NCBI RefSeq assembly: GCF_025466085.1
Contig: NZ_JANLOD010000077.1
Location: 1-41,924, forward strand
Source of the DNA: Pseudomonas sp. 14P_8.1_Bac3
GTDB lineage: Bacteria > Pseudomonadota > Gammaproteobacteria > Pseudomonadales > Pseudomonadaceae
Direction: 5' to 3'
DNA length: 41,924 nt
The translations under genes and the position numbers were made by a program. The notes below the pieces were generated by a model. The model had not been told where the DNA came from, did not search any database, and saw only the letters and a program-made list of their open reading frames with translations. Numbering within the stretch: position 1 is the stretch's first letter; each line of letters starts with the position of its first letter. Below are positions 25,866 through 33,594 of the stretch, piece after piece.

Positions 25866-26141
25866 GTGGCCAACACACCTTCCGCCAAAAAACGTGCAAA
25901 ACAGGCTGAGAAGCGTCGCAGCCACAACGCCAGCCTGCGTTCCATGGTTCGTACCTACATCAAGAATGTAGTTAAGGCCATCGACGCAAAAGACGCTGAA
26001 AAAGCTCAAGCTGCTTACGTTCTGGCCGTGCCAGTTATCGACCGTATGGCCGATAAAGGCATCATCCACAAGAACAAGGCTGCTCGCCATAAGAGCCGCC
26101 TGAATGGCCACGTCAAGGCTCTGAACCTTGCTGCTGCCTAA
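25866..26141 (+). CDS. rpsT: 30S ribosomal protein S20
   Basis: A 91-residue basic protein (bS20) that binds 16S rRNA early in 30S assembly. It starts with ANTPSAKKRAKQAEKRRSHNASLRSMVRTYIK, the family signature. The start codon is GTG, with GAGGAG about 7 nt before it. In E. coli the rpsT start is also not AUG (it is UUG), and this weak start is part of S20 autoregulation; a similar control is plausible here. The gene stands alone with its own terminator. Confidence 0.98.
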   Translation: MANTPSAKKRAKQAEKRRSHNASLRSMVRTYIKNVVKAIDAKDAEKAQAAYVLAVPVIDRMADKGIIHKNKAARHKSRLNGHVKALNLAAA

Positions 26142-26154
26142 GTAACGCGCTTGT

Positions 26155-26184
26155 TAAAAAACCGACCTCAGGGTCGGTTTTTTA
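26155..26184 (+). terminator. Terminator after rpsT
   Basis: AAAAACCGACC pairs with GGTCGGTTTTT around a TCAG-type loop and runs into T residues. It starts 14 bp after the stop codon. Confidence 0.92.
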
Positions 26185-26203
26185 TTGCCTGCGATTTAAA
26201 GAT

Positions 26204-26230
26204 GCGGGAGCGGGCTTGCTCACCCCCACA
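26204..26230. repeat. Degenerate single REP after creA
   Basis: GCGGGAGCGGGCTTGCTC followed by ACCCCCACA looks like one decayed REP arm. It lies about 18 bp beyond the creA stop. Confidence 0.6.
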
Positions 26231-26247
26231 ATTGGATCTTCGCCAGC

Positions 26248-26712
26248 TTATTGAGCGTGCGCCCACGGCAGGATAGGAATCGCCGTTACCGCATTCTGCG
26301 GACTGCCTTCGATCAAGCGATCGCTGTACACCAGGTACACCAGCGTATTGCGCTTCTTGTCGAGGAAACGCACCACCTGCATGGTCTTGAACACCAGCGA
26401 CGTGCGCTCTTTGAATACCTCGTCGCCATCCTTAAGCTCGCCCTTGAAGCTGATCGGACCGACCTGACGGCACGCGATGGAGGCCTCGGCGCGATCCTCC
26501 GCCAGCCCCAGACCACCCTTCACCCCGCCCGTCTTGGCGCGCGACAGATAGCACGTCACACCCTCGACCTTCGGGTCGTCAAACGCCTCGACGACGATAC
26601 GGTCATTAGGGCCGACAAACTTGAACACCGTCGAAACCTGGCCAATCTCCTCGGCCGAGGCCAGCAGCGGCACTGCCAACAGCAGACCCAACAATCCTTT
26701 TGCCACGCGCAT
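26248..26712 (-). CDS. creA: CreA family secreted protein
   Basis: A 154-residue protein of the CreA family. A signal peptide (1-20, ending LLASA-E) precedes the conserved body EIGQVSTVFKFVGPNDRIVVEAFDDPKVEGVTCYLSRA. Two cysteines (VTCYL, IACRQ) may form a disulfide. The molecular role of CreA is unknown; in E. coli the gene is the first of the cre locus, but there is no creBCD here. It lies 12 bp after proB and is probably cotranscribed with it. Confidence 0.92.
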   Translation of the reverse strand: MRVAKGLLGLLLAVPLLASAEEIGQVSTVFKFVGPNDRIVVEAFDDPKVEGVTCYLSRAKTGGVKGGLGLAEDRAEASIACRQVGPISFKGELKDGDEVFKERTSLVFKTMQVVRFLDKKRNTLVYLVYSDRLIEGSPQNAVTAIPILPWAHAQ

Positions 26713-26724
26713 TCAAATATTCCC

Positions 26725-27843
26725 TCAGACCAGGATCAGGTTATCGCGGTGAACCAGTTCCGGCTCCGCCATGTAACCCAACAGACCGACAATCGCCTCA
26801 GACGACTGCCCAATGATTTTCTGCGCTTCCAGGGCGCTGTAGTTAGCCAGACCACGGGCGATCTCCCGACCGTCCGGCGCCACGCACACCACCATTTCAC
26901 CGCGGCGGAAGCTGCCCTGGACCAGTTTCACGCCCACCGGCAGCAAACTTTTATTGCCCTGAGACAGCGCCGTGACCGCACCGGCATCCAGCACCAGCGT
27001 ACCGCGGGTTTGCAGATGCCCGGCCAGCCACTGCTTGCGCGCCGCCAGCATGCCGCGCTCTGGCGACAGCAAGGTGCCGATACGCTCGCCCGCCTTGAGG
27101 CGATCCAGCACACGCTCGAGACGTCCGCCGACGATGATCGTGTGCGCCCCGGAACGTGCCGCCAGGCGTGCCGCACGCAACTTGGTCTGCATCCCGCCGC
27201 GCCCCAGCGCACCGCCGGTGCCACCCGCTACAGCATCGAGCGCCGGATCATCGGCACGCGCTTCGTAGATCAACTGGGCATCGGGGTTGTTGCGCGGATC
27301 GGCGTCGAACATGCCGTCGCGATCGGTCAGGATCACCAGCAAATCAGCTTCGACCAGATTGGCCACCAGCGCCGCCAGGGTGTCGTTATCGCCGAAACGG
27401 ATTTCATCGGTGACCACGGTGTCGTTTTCATTGATCACCGGGATCACTTTCAACTCAACCAGCGCGCGCAGCGTGCTGCGAGCGTTCAGGTAGCGCTTGC
27501 GGTCGGACAAGTCGTCATGCGTCAGGAGAATCTGCGCGGTGTGCCGACCATGCTCGGCAAAGCTCGACTCCCAGGCCTGCACCAGGCCCATCTGGCCGAT
27601 GGCGGCAGCGGCTTGCAGCTCGTGCATCGCACTGGGTCGTACGGTCCAGCCCAGACGGCTCATGCCGGCAGCCACCGCCCCGGAGGACACCAGCACCAGC
27701 TCGACGCCCGCCTCATGCAAGGCCACCATCTGTTCAACCCAGACACCCATTGCCGCGCGATCCAGGCCTTTGCCGTCCGCCGTCAGCAGAGCGCTGCCGA
27801 TTTTCACGACCCAACGCTGCGCACCTGTCACCTTGCTCCGCAT
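26725..27843 (-). CDS. proB: Glutamate 5-kinase ProB
   Basis: A 372-residue enzyme, the first step of proline synthesis, which phosphorylates glutamate. The amino-acid kinase domain (1 to about 255) contains WVVKIGSALLT, SSGAVAAG, NENDTV and GRGGMQTKL. A C-terminal PUA domain (about 278-360) is typical of the long proteobacterial form. The start at 27843 (MRSKVTGAQRW) matches the P. aeruginosa length of 372; a second ATG lies directly before it at 27846, and an AAGG serves both. It shares a transcript with creA. Confidence 0.96.
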   Translation of the reverse strand: MRSKVTGAQRWVVKIGSALLTADGKGLDRAAMGVWVEQMVALHEAGVELVLVSSGAVAAGMSRLGWTVRPSAMHELQAAAAIGQMGLVQAWESSFAEHGRHTAQILLTHDDLSDRKRYLNARSTLRALVELKVIPVINENDTVVTDEIRFGDNDTLAALVANLVEADLLVILTDRDGMFDADPRNNPDAQLIYEARADDPALDAVAGGTGGALGRGGMQTKLRAARLAARSGAHTIIVGGRLERVLDRLKAGERIGTLLSPERGMLAARKQWLAGHLQTRGTLVLDAGAVTALSQGNKSLLPVGVKLVQGSFRRGEMVVCVAPDGREIARGLANYSALEAQKIIGQSSEAIVGLLGYMAEPELVHRDNLILV

Positions 27844-27936
27844 CATCTTCAACCTTAGCTTGAGGGCAGCGCGACCTGGCGCTACCCATAACGTTATTCG
27901 TGTACCAGTTCCCAGATACTGACGATTTCCAGATAC

Positions 27937-27965
27937 TAAAACGCCGCTCAATTGAGCGGCGCTTC
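27937..27965 (-). terminator. Terminator of obgE
   Basis: On the minus strand the perfect palindrome CGCCGCTCAATTGAGCGGCG is followed by TTTTAGT. It starts about 17 nt beyond the obgE stop and separates obgE from proB. Confidence 0.85.
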
Positions 27966-27981
27966 AGTTTATCGCAACGAA

Positions 27982-29205
27982 TCAGTCACGCACGTAAATG
28001 ATTTCCGGACCGTCTTCATCATCCACATCCTCTTCGTCCCAATCATCGTCGCCGATGTCATGGACCGACTTCACGCCGCTGCGACGCAGGGCACGCTGAT
28101 CATCCAGCGCCTGCAGCTGAGCACGGGCTTCGTCTTCGATGCGCTGATCGAGATCGGCCAGCTCTTCCTTGTACGCCGGGTCGTTCGCCAGGCGATCAGC
28201 ACGATCTTCCATGTAACGCATGATGTCGTGGCACAGACGCTCGGTGCCGAGTTTGGAGATCGCGGAGATCACGTAGACCGGACCGGTCCACTCCAGGCGA
28301 TCGACGATTTCCTTGACGCGAGCATCGTGCTCTTCCTCGAGGATCTGATCGCACTTATTCAGCACCAGCCAGCGATCACGCTCAGCCAGAGACGGACTGA
28401 ACTTGGTCAGCTCGCTGACGATCACTTCAGCCGCATCCGGGGCACTGGTGTCGTCCAGCGGCGCCATGTCGACGAGGTGCAACAGCAAACGGGTACGCGC
28501 CAGGTGCTTGAGGAAGCGAATCCCCAGGCCAGCGCCGTCGGAAGCGCCTTCGATCAGGCCCGGAATGTCGGCAACCACGAAGCTTTTCCAGCGATCAACG
28601 CTGACCACGCCCAGGTTTGGCACCAGCGTGGTAAACGGGTAGTCGGCGACCTTCGGCTTGGCGGCCGACACCGAACGAATGAAGGTACTTTTGCCGGCGT
28701 TTGGCAAGCCCAGCAGGCCGACGTCCGCCAACACCTTCATTTCCAGCTTGAGGTCACGCGCCTCACCCGGCTTACCCGGAGTGGTTTGACGCGGAGCACG
28801 GTTGGTACTGGATTTGAACCGGGTGTTACCCAGACCGTGCCAGCCACCATGCGCCACCAACAACTTCTGACCCGCCTTGGTCAGGTCGCCGATCACTTCC
28901 TGAGTAGCCGCATCGATGACGGTGGTGCCAACCGGTACGCGCAGCACCAACTCCTCACCCTTCTTGCCGGTGCAGTCGGTGCTGCCGCCGTTGGAGCCGC
29001 GCTCGGCATCGAAGTGCCGGGTGTAACGGTAATCCACCAGGGTGTTGAGGTTTTCGTCGGCGATCATGTAGACCGAGCCGCCATCACCACCGTCACCGCC
29101 GTTCGGGCCACCGTTCTCAATGAATTTTTCGCGACGGAAGCTCATGCAACCGTTACCGCCGTCACCGGCCTTTACTCGAATGGAAACTTCATCAACAAAC
29201 TTCAT
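27982..29205 (-). CDS. obgE: Obg GTPase (ObgE/CgtA)
   Basis: A 407-residue essential GTPase in 50S assembly and stress response. The glycine-rich Obg domain (1-158) starts MKFVDEVSIRVKAGDGGNGCMSFRREK. The GTPase domain has G1 GLPNAGKST at 166-174, G3 DIPGLIEG and G4 NKCD. The C-terminal tail is very acidic (DDDWDEEDVDDEDGPE), as in other pseudomonads. The ATG at 29205 is the family start. rplU, rpmA and obgE form a conserved group; here a terminator lies between rpmA and obgE. Confidence 0.97.
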   Translation of the reverse strand: MKFVDEVSIRVKAGDGGNGCMSFRREKFIENGGPNGGDGGDGGSVYMIADENLNTLVDYRYTRHFDAERGSNGGSTDCTGKKGEELVLRVPVGTTVIDAATQEVIGDLTKAGQKLLVAHGGWHGLGNTRFKSSTNRAPRQTTPGKPGEARDLKLEMKVLADVGLLGLPNAGKSTFIRSVSAAKPKVADYPFTTLVPNLGVVSVDRWKSFVVADIPGLIEGASDGAGLGIRFLKHLARTRLLLHLVDMAPLDDTSAPDAAEVIVSELTKFSPSLAERDRWLVLNKCDQILEEEHDARVKEIVDRLEWTGPVYVISAISKLGTERLCHDIMRYMEDRADRLANDPAYKEELADLDQRIEDEARAQLQALDDQRALRRSGVKSVHDIGDDDWDEEDVDDEDGPEIIYVRD

Positions 29206-29253
29206 AACAAAACGCCTCTCGCCATACGGACGAGCCGAAAAAATCCAGACATA

Positions 29254-29343
29254 AGACTCTTGCAAAAATGAGCGCAGCGACCTCAATCAACGACCGCGAA
29301 TCCAGCGCGCCGACAGCCCATACAAACAGTTTTGCAAGAGACT
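29254..29343. repeat. 90-bp element bounded by 14-nt inverted repeats before obgE
   Basis: The ends AGACTCTTGCAAAA (29254-29267) and TTTTGCAAGAGACT (29330-29343) are inverted copies with one mismatch, 62 nt apart. The element lies between the rpmA terminator and the obgE start. It could be a small MITE-like insertion or a large leader hairpin of obgE. I do not recognise a family. Confidence 0.45.
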
Positions 29344-29355
29344 CACCCCACAAAC

Positions 29356-29387
29356 GAAAAAGCCCCGTCGCGAGACAGGGCTTTTCC
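29356..29387 (-). terminator. Terminator of rplU-rpmA
   Basis: On the minus strand AAAAGCCCTGTC pairs with GACGGGGCTTTTT (one G-U pair) around a short loop. It starts about 14 nt beyond the rpmA stop. Confidence 0.88.
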
Positions 29388-29400
29388 AGCGATCGCGCAA

Positions 29401-29658
29401 TTAAGCGGCGATTACGCTTACGTAACGACGACCGAAGGCGCCTTTTACTTCGAACTTGATCACGCCTTCGACTTTAGCGAAGAGAGTGTGATCTTTACCC
29501 ATGCCAACGCCGTAGCCAGCGTGGAATTGGGTGCCGCGCTGACGCACGATGATGTTGCCTGCTTTGATAGCCTGGCCGCCATACATCTTCACGCCAAGGC
29601 GTTTGGCTTCTGAGTCGCGACCGTTACGGGTACTACCACCAGCTTTTTTGTGTGCCAT
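29401..29658 (-). CDS. rpmA: 50S ribosomal protein L27
   Basis: An 85-residue protein (bL27) whose N-terminal tail reaches the peptidyl transferase centre. It begins MAHKKAGGSTRNGRDSEAKRLGVK, so the mature tail starts with Ala-His-Lys-Lys and has no Firmicutes-type cleaved extension. It lies 35 bp after rplU in a two-gene operon. Confidence 0.98.
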   Translation of the reverse strand: MAHKKAGGSTRNGRDSEAKRLGVKMYGGQAIKAGNIIVRQRGTQFHAGYGVGMGKDHTLFAKVEGVIKFEVKGAFGRRYVSVIAA

Positions 29659-29693
29659 GAGTTCAATTCTCCTAGTGAGGAATTAGGCTGAAA

Positions 29694-30008
29694 TTAAGCC
29701 TGAATACCGGTGATTTTGATCTCGGTGTACCACTGGCGGTGGCCCATACGCTTCATGTGGTGCTTACGACGACGGAACTTGATGATGCGGACTTTATCGT
29801 GACGACCTTGGGAGATCACTTCAGCCACAACGGTAGCGCCAGCAACAACTGGAGCGCCGATATTCACGTCATCGCCATTGGCGACCAACAGAACGCGATC
29901 AAAAGTTACGGATTCGCCAGTAGCGATTTCCAGTTTTTCAATCTTCAGGTATTCACCTGGGGCGACTTTGTACTGCTTGCCACCAGTAACGATTACTGCG
30001 TACGACAT
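29694..30008 (-). CDS. rplU: 50S ribosomal protein L21
   Basis: A 104-residue protein (bL21) that binds 23S rRNA. The sequence MSYAVIVTGGKQYKVAPGEYLKIEKLE and the basic patch KFRRRKHHMKRMGHRQ are diagnostic. The start at 30008 is the family start. A promoter at 30140-30168 gives a leader of about 125 nt, long enough for regulation. Confidence 0.98.
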   Translation of the reverse strand: MSYAVIVTGGKQYKVAPGEYLKIEKLEIATGESVTFDRVLLVANGDDVNIGAPVVAGATVVAEVISQGRHDKVRIIKFRRRKHHMKRMGHRQWYTEIKITGIQA

Positions 30009-30139
30009 GGTATTTCTCCGATAATCCTGCTCACCCAGCTCTTTATAAGAAGAGGTATTGGCTGGCATGGCTGCATGAGGCTGGAAGGCCCGTTGCAATT
30101 GCGTAAGGCAGGTGCTGCCCAGGAAGTTCAGGGTGCGCG

Positions 30140-30168
30140 ATTGTACGCAAGGCAGGAGCGCCTTGCAA
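30140..30168 (-). promoter_or_regulatory. Promoter of rplU-rpmA
   Basis: On the minus strand TTGCAA (30163-30168), a 17-nt spacer and TACAAT (30140-30145) are followed by the GC-rich discriminator CGCGCACC. This looks like a ribosomal, growth-rate-controlled promoter. Confidence 0.75.
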
Positions 30169-30186
30169 TAGGCCGTCCATCGCGCC

Positions 30187-30215
30187 TTGACAGGCCCGGA
30201 CGTGGGTCCTAGCAT
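30187..30215 (+). promoter_or_regulatory. Promoter of ispB
   Basis: A perfect TTGACA (30187-30192), a 17-nt spacer and TAGCAT (30210-30215) lie 33 nt before the ispB start. This promoter is back to back with the rplU promoter. Confidence 0.65.
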
Positions 30216-30247
30216 GCCGCGCAACCCTTCTGGAGCAACTGTCGCTG

Positions 30248-31216
30248 ATGCAACCCCAAGCTTTCTACCGCGCGGTGGCGGACGATTTTAGCGCCGTCGA
30301 CGGCATCATCAAGAAGCAGCTGACTTCCCGAGTGCCGCTGGTATCGAAAATCGGCGACTACATTACCTCGGCTGGCGGTAAACGCCTGCGTCCTTTATTA
30401 GTGCTGCTGTGTGGCAAGGCGCTGGGCCGCGAAGGCGACGACTTGCGTCTGCTGGCCGCGACCATCGAGTTCCTGCACACCGCTACCCTCCTGCATGACG
30501 ACGTGGTCGACATGTCCGGCATGCGCCGTGGCCGCTCGACCGCCAACGCCATGTGGGGCAACGCCCCCAGCGTACTGGTGGGCGACTTCCTGTATTCGCG
30601 CTCCTTCGAAATGATGGTCGAACTGGGCTCCATGCCCGTGATGAAGATCCTTTCGCAGGCCACGCGCATCATCGCCGAAGGCGAAGTGTTGCAATTGTCG
30701 AAGGTCCGCGACGCCAGCACCACCGAAGAAACCTACATGGAAGTCATCCGCGGCAAGACCGCGATGCTCTTCGAGGCCTCGACCCACAGCGCCGCAGCCC
30801 TGTGCGAAGCGACACCGGAACAGGCCGAAGCCCTGCGCACGTTCGGCGATCACCTGGGCGTGGCGTTCCAACTGGTCGACGACCTGCTGGACTACAAGGG
30901 CGACGCGGAAACCCTGGGCAAGAACGTCGGTGACGACCTGGCCGAAGGCAAGCCGACCCTGCCGCTGATCTACACCATGCGCGAAGGCACGCCGGAACAG
31001 GCTGCCCTGGTGCGTAAGGCGATTCAGAAAGGCGGTATCGAAGACCTCGAGAGCATCCGCGAAGCCGTTGAAGCGTCGGGTTCCCTTGAGTACACCGCAC
31101 GACTGGCCCGCGACTACGTGGCTCGCGCGATCAAATGCCTTGAAGCGCTGCCTGCCAGCGAATACCGCGATGCACTGGTCGAACTGAGCGAATTTGCAGT
31201 CGCCCGCACGCACTAA
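30248..31216 (+). CDS. ispB: Polyprenyl diphosphate synthase IspB (ubiquinone side chain)
   Basis: A 322-residue trans-prenyltransferase that makes the ubiquinone side chain: octaprenyl in E. coli, and probably nonaprenyl in Pseudomonas, which uses UQ-9. The first aspartate-rich motif DDVVD lies at 84-88 and the second, DDLLD, at 211-215. GGKRLRP near 43-49 binds diphosphate. It is divergent from rplU, as in many gammaproteobacteria. A REPIN follows 9 bp after the stop. It uses IPP made through IspH, which is also in this window. Confidence 0.95.
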   Translation: MQPQAFYRAVADDFSAVDGIIKKQLTSRVPLVSKIGDYITSAGGKRLRPLLVLLCGKALGREGDDLRLLAATIEFLHTATLLHDDVVDMSGMRRGRSTANAMWGNAPSVLVGDFLYSRSFEMMVELGSMPVMKILSQATRIIAEGEVLQLSKVRDASTTEETYMEVIRGKTAMLFEASTHSAAALCEATPEQAEALRTFGDHLGVAFQLVDDLLDYKGDAETLGKNVGDDLAEGKPTLPLIYTMREGTPEQAALVRKAIQKGGIEDLESIREAVEASGSLEYTARLARDYVARAIKCLEALPASEYRDALVELSEFAVARTH

Positions 31217-31225
31217 ACGCGCTTT

Positions 31226-31327
31226 CTGTAGAGCGAGCAGGCTCGCGATGGGCGTCAACGATAACGCGTGCATTCAGACATCCCGCGTATTCGTTGACCT
31301 CCATCGCGAGCCTGCTCGCTCCTACAG
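31226..31327. repeat. REPIN after ispB
   Basis: Inverted arms at 31226-31251 and 31301-31327 share GAGCGAGCAGGCTCGCGATGG. The left arm lacks one G relative to the right arm. The centre resembles that of the REPIN at 1643-1742 (GCATTCAGA, CGTTGAC), so the two probably share a recent ancestor. Confidence 0.9.
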
Positions 31328-31398
31328 CGGTAGCCCCATCCCGGGATAAACCCTATACAATGTGCGCTTTTTAGCGATCCTGAACCCAAGGAGCCTTA

Positions 31399-31740
31399 GT
31401 GAGCACGTTGCCACCCTGCCCGAAATGCAATTCCGAATACACCTACGAAGACGGCACGCAGCTGATCTGCCCGGAGTGCGCCCATGAGTGGTCGGCCAAC
31501 AGCGAAGCGCAAACGGCGTCCGATGACACCGTGAAAAAGGATTCGGTGGGCAACGTCCTGCAGGACGGCGACACCATCACCGTGATCAAGGATCTCAAGG
31601 TCAAAGGCACATCACTGGTGGTCAAGGTCGGCACCAAGGTCAAAAACATCCGCCTGTGCGATGGCGATCACGACATCGACTGCAAGATTGACGGCATCGG
31701 CCCAATGAAGCTCAAATCCGAGTTCGTCAGAAAAGTCTGA
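31399..31740 (+). CDS. yjdM: YjdM (PhnA family) zinc-ribbon protein
   Basis: A 113-residue protein. An N-terminal zinc ribbon has Cys7, Cys10, Cys24 and Cys27 (CPKC, CPEC), followed by an SH3-like domain (about 45-112) typical of YjdM. It was once named PhnA, but it is not the phosphonoacetate hydrolase and its function is unknown. The start codon is GTG, with AAGGAG 5-10 nt before it. A CTATACAATG at about 31349 could supply the -10. The length matches E. coli YjdM (111). Confidence 0.92.
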   Translation: MSTLPPCPKCNSEYTYEDGTQLICPECAHEWSANSEAQTASDDTVKKDSVGNVLQDGDTITVIKDLKVKGTSLVVKVGTKVKNIRLCDGDHDIDCKIDGIGPMKLKSEFVRKV

Positions 31741-31752
31741 ATGGTTTGTCTT

Positions 31753-31776
31753 CCATCCCGCGTCAGGCGTGGGATG
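31753..31776 (+). terminator. Weak hairpin after yjdM
   Basis: CCATCCCGCG can pair with CGTGGGATGG around a short loop, but no T run follows. It may protect the 3' end rather than terminate. Confidence 0.4.
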
Positions 31777-31887
31777 GTGCTTCGCCCTCCCCGTTTCGCC
31801 CAGCCTTCCCTCGCAATAGCCAAACGCCAGCCGTTTTGACCTTACGCAACCTTTACCCGGAAAAAATCACAAACCGCCAATCGACTC

Positions 31888-31919
31888 TTGCTATTTGATG
31901 AATAAGAATTATTCTCATT
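31888..31919 (+). promoter_or_regulatory. Fur box overlapping the promoter of the small iron-type gene
   Basis: AATAAGAATTATTCTCATT at 31901-31919 is a 19-bp inverted repeat with one mismatch, and it matches the AATGAGAATTATTCTCATT form of Pseudomonas Fur boxes. It overlaps a plausible promoter with TTGCTA at 31888-31893 and TATTCT at 31910-31915 (16-nt spacer). Ferric Fur bound here would block RNA polymerase. Confidence 0.75.
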
Positions 31920-31945
31920 GAAACCCATCAATGGAGATGAGACCC

Positions 31946-32203
31946 ATGACTTATTTGATCGATGCCTGGCTGGACCGCCCACATCCCTACCTCAGGATCC
32001 TGCATCGGGAAACCGGGGAAGTCTGCGCAGTGCTTGAAGAGGAAGCCTTGAACGAGCTGCAGGATCAGGGTGACCTGGACGTCAACGGCTTGAGTTCCAG
32101 CGAGCCGGTGGTGCTCAAGGAACTGGTACGCAATCTGTTTCTGTTCTGCTACGCCCGGGCGTTGCGCCCGTCGACTGACCTCGATGGCAAGTTTCATCCA
32201 TGA
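31946..32203 (+). CDS. Small PA4570-like protein, probably iron-repressed
   Basis: An 85-residue acidic protein without signal peptide or membrane segment. It starts MTYLIDAWLDRPHPYLRILHRETGEVCAVLEEEALNEL. I recognise it by place and length as like P. aeruginosa PA4570, a hypothetical protein that is strongly induced in low iron. I chose the ATG at 31946 because GGAG lies 9 nt before it; two further in-frame ATGs at 31931 and 31937 are less well placed. The Fur box just upstream supports iron repression. Two cysteines (VCAV, FCYA) are present. Its function is unknown. Confidence 0.82.
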   Translation: MTYLIDAWLDRPHPYLRILHRETGEVCAVLEEEALNELQDQGDLDVNGLSSSEPVVLKELVRNLFLFCYARALRPSTDLDGKFHP

Positions 32204-32222
32204 GACACACTGCAAAACAAAA

Positions 32223-32338
32223 CTGTAGGAGCGAGCTTGCTCGCGAAGGAATTGAGGGCGCCGCTGGGCATCAGATACCCAGCATTATCGTTAACGTCCA
32301 TCGTCGGAACGACGCCCGGAGCATGCTCGCTCCTACAG
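32223..32338. repeat. Diverged REPIN between the small iron gene and fklB
   Basis: The left arm CTGTAGGAGCGAGCTTGCTC (32223-32242) is intact. The right arm keeps GCTCGCTCCTACAG, but its inner half has changed to GGAGCAT. An inner hairpin, CTGGGCATCAGATACCCAG, lies at about 32264-32282. It sits between two convergent stop codons. Confidence 0.82.
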
Positions 32339-32355
32339 GTAAATCATCAGCCGTC

Positions 32356-32973
32356 TTACAGAACGTCGAGCAGTTCGACGTCGAAGACCAGTACGCTGTG
32401 CGGTGGAATGCTGCCAACGCCTTGAGCGCCGTAAGCCAGTTCGCTCGGCACGTACAGACGCCATTTGCTACCGGCATTCATCAGCTGCAGGGCCTCGGTC
32501 CAGCCAGCGATCACGCCGCCAACCGGGAATTCGGCTGGCTGACCACGATCGTAGGAGCTGTCGAATACGGTGCCGTCGATCAGGGTGCCGTGGTAGTGGG
32601 TGCGCACGGTGTCTTCACGGGATGGCTTGGCGCCTTCGCCAGCGGTCAGCACTTCGAATTGCAGACCGGAAGCCAGGGTGGTGATGCCGTCACGCTTGGC
32701 GTTTTCAGCCAGGAAAGCCAGGCCTTCGCCAGCGGCAGCTTCAGCTTTTGCAGCGGCTTCGGCCTGCATGATTTCGCGGATGACCTTGAAGCTCGCGGAC
32801 ATTTCTTCCTGGCCCACACGGCTCGGCTTGCCGGCGAACGCGTCGGTCAGGCCTGCCAGGATCGCGTCCAGGCTAACGCCCGGCGGTGGGTTGTCGCGCA
32901 GTTGGTCGCCCAACTGACGGCCAATGCCGTAGCTGACGCGGGTTTCGTCGGTGGACAGATTTACTTCGGACAT
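32356..32973 (-). CDS. fklB: FKBP-type peptidyl-prolyl isomerase FklB
   Basis: A 205-residue FkpA/FklB-type isomerase. The N-terminal dimer domain (about 10-95) includes SYGIGRQLGDQL. The C-terminal FKBP domain (about 110-205) includes VRTHYHGTLIDGTVFDSSYDRGQPAEFPV, VIAGWTEALQLM and IPPHSVLVFDVELLDVL. No signal peptide is present, so the protein is cytoplasmic like FklB rather than periplasmic FkpA. The ATG at 32973 (MSEVNLSTDE) is the family start. Confidence 0.93.
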   Translation of the reverse strand: MSEVNLSTDETRVSYGIGRQLGDQLRDNPPPGVSLDAILAGLTDAFAGKPSRVGQEEMSASFKVIREIMQAEAAAKAEAAAGEGLAFLAENAKRDGITTLASGLQFEVLTAGEGAKPSREDTVRTHYHGTLIDGTVFDSSYDRGQPAEFPVGGVIAGWTEALQLMNAGSKWRLYVPSELAYGAQGVGSIPPHSVLVFDVELLDVL

Positions 32974-33094
32974 GACACTGCTCCGCTGTGCGGACGGCCC
33001 TGGAACTTGCCGTGCGTGCACAGCGCGTCCCGGAGCGCCCGGAACCAAAAGGGCCAGCAGACTAGCACAGATGTCATTGCGCTGATAAAGGGTC

Positions 33095-33406
33095 TCAGTG
33101 CTGCCAGGCAGAACGAAGGGCGAGTGGCACTTTCAGGCTTTCTTCCGCACTCGCACCCAACCCGCACATTTCATCGTGAACCGAGGTATGCACGAGGTTG
33201 AACGGTAACGTGGGGAAATCGTGCAGCACTTGACGGGCATGCTCCACAGACCGCAGGTGAAACATCTCACCGCGCGCGTCGCTCAAGGGGTACGCCGAAC
33301 CGTGCATGCGCGCCTCAAGCAGGTAGATCCCGCCTTCCAGAGAGATCAGGTTCAGCTCGTCGACTTTGCCGGCGATGGCATAAGCACGTAACTCTACGAA
33401 GTTCAT
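33095..33406 (-). CDS. DUF6482-type conserved hypothetical protein
   Basis: A 103-residue protein with a conserved core DELNLISLEGGIYLLEARMHG and LRSVEHARQVLHDFPTLPFNLVHTSVHDEMCG. I recognise the DUF6482 family, seen in Pseudomonas and relatives, with no known role. It has no signal peptide or membrane helix. It precedes fklB on the same strand with a gap of about 120 bp. The P. aeruginosa counterpart by place would be PA4573. Confidence 0.8.
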   Translation of the reverse strand: MNFVELRAYAIAGKVDELNLISLEGGIYLLEARMHGSAYPLSDARGEMFHLRSVEHARQVLHDFPTLPFNLVHTSVHDEMCGLGASAEESLKVPLALRSAWQH

Positions 33407-33523
33407 GGGCGCACCTCACGCGGCGGCGAGACAACATCCTTACAGGCATAGGCCGCAAAGCATCAAAGTACAAGCCAGAAACCGTGCCGCCCGTCTGTTT
33501 CACACGCCGACTGCAGGGATGCG

Positions 33524-33587
33524 GCTTGCCCGCGAAGGCGGTGCGTCAACCCTCACGCGGGGTGACAGGACGTCTTCGCGGGCAAGC
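33524..33587. repeat. Short REPIN after the YqhA-type gene
   Basis: The 14-nt arms GCTTGCCCGCGAAG (33524-33537) and CTTCGCGGGCAAGC (33574-33587) are perfect inverted copies 36 nt apart. This is a different REP class from the GGGAGCGAGC elements. It ends 7 bp beyond the stop codon at 33595. Confidence 0.88.
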
Positions 33588-33594
33588 GAAGCGA

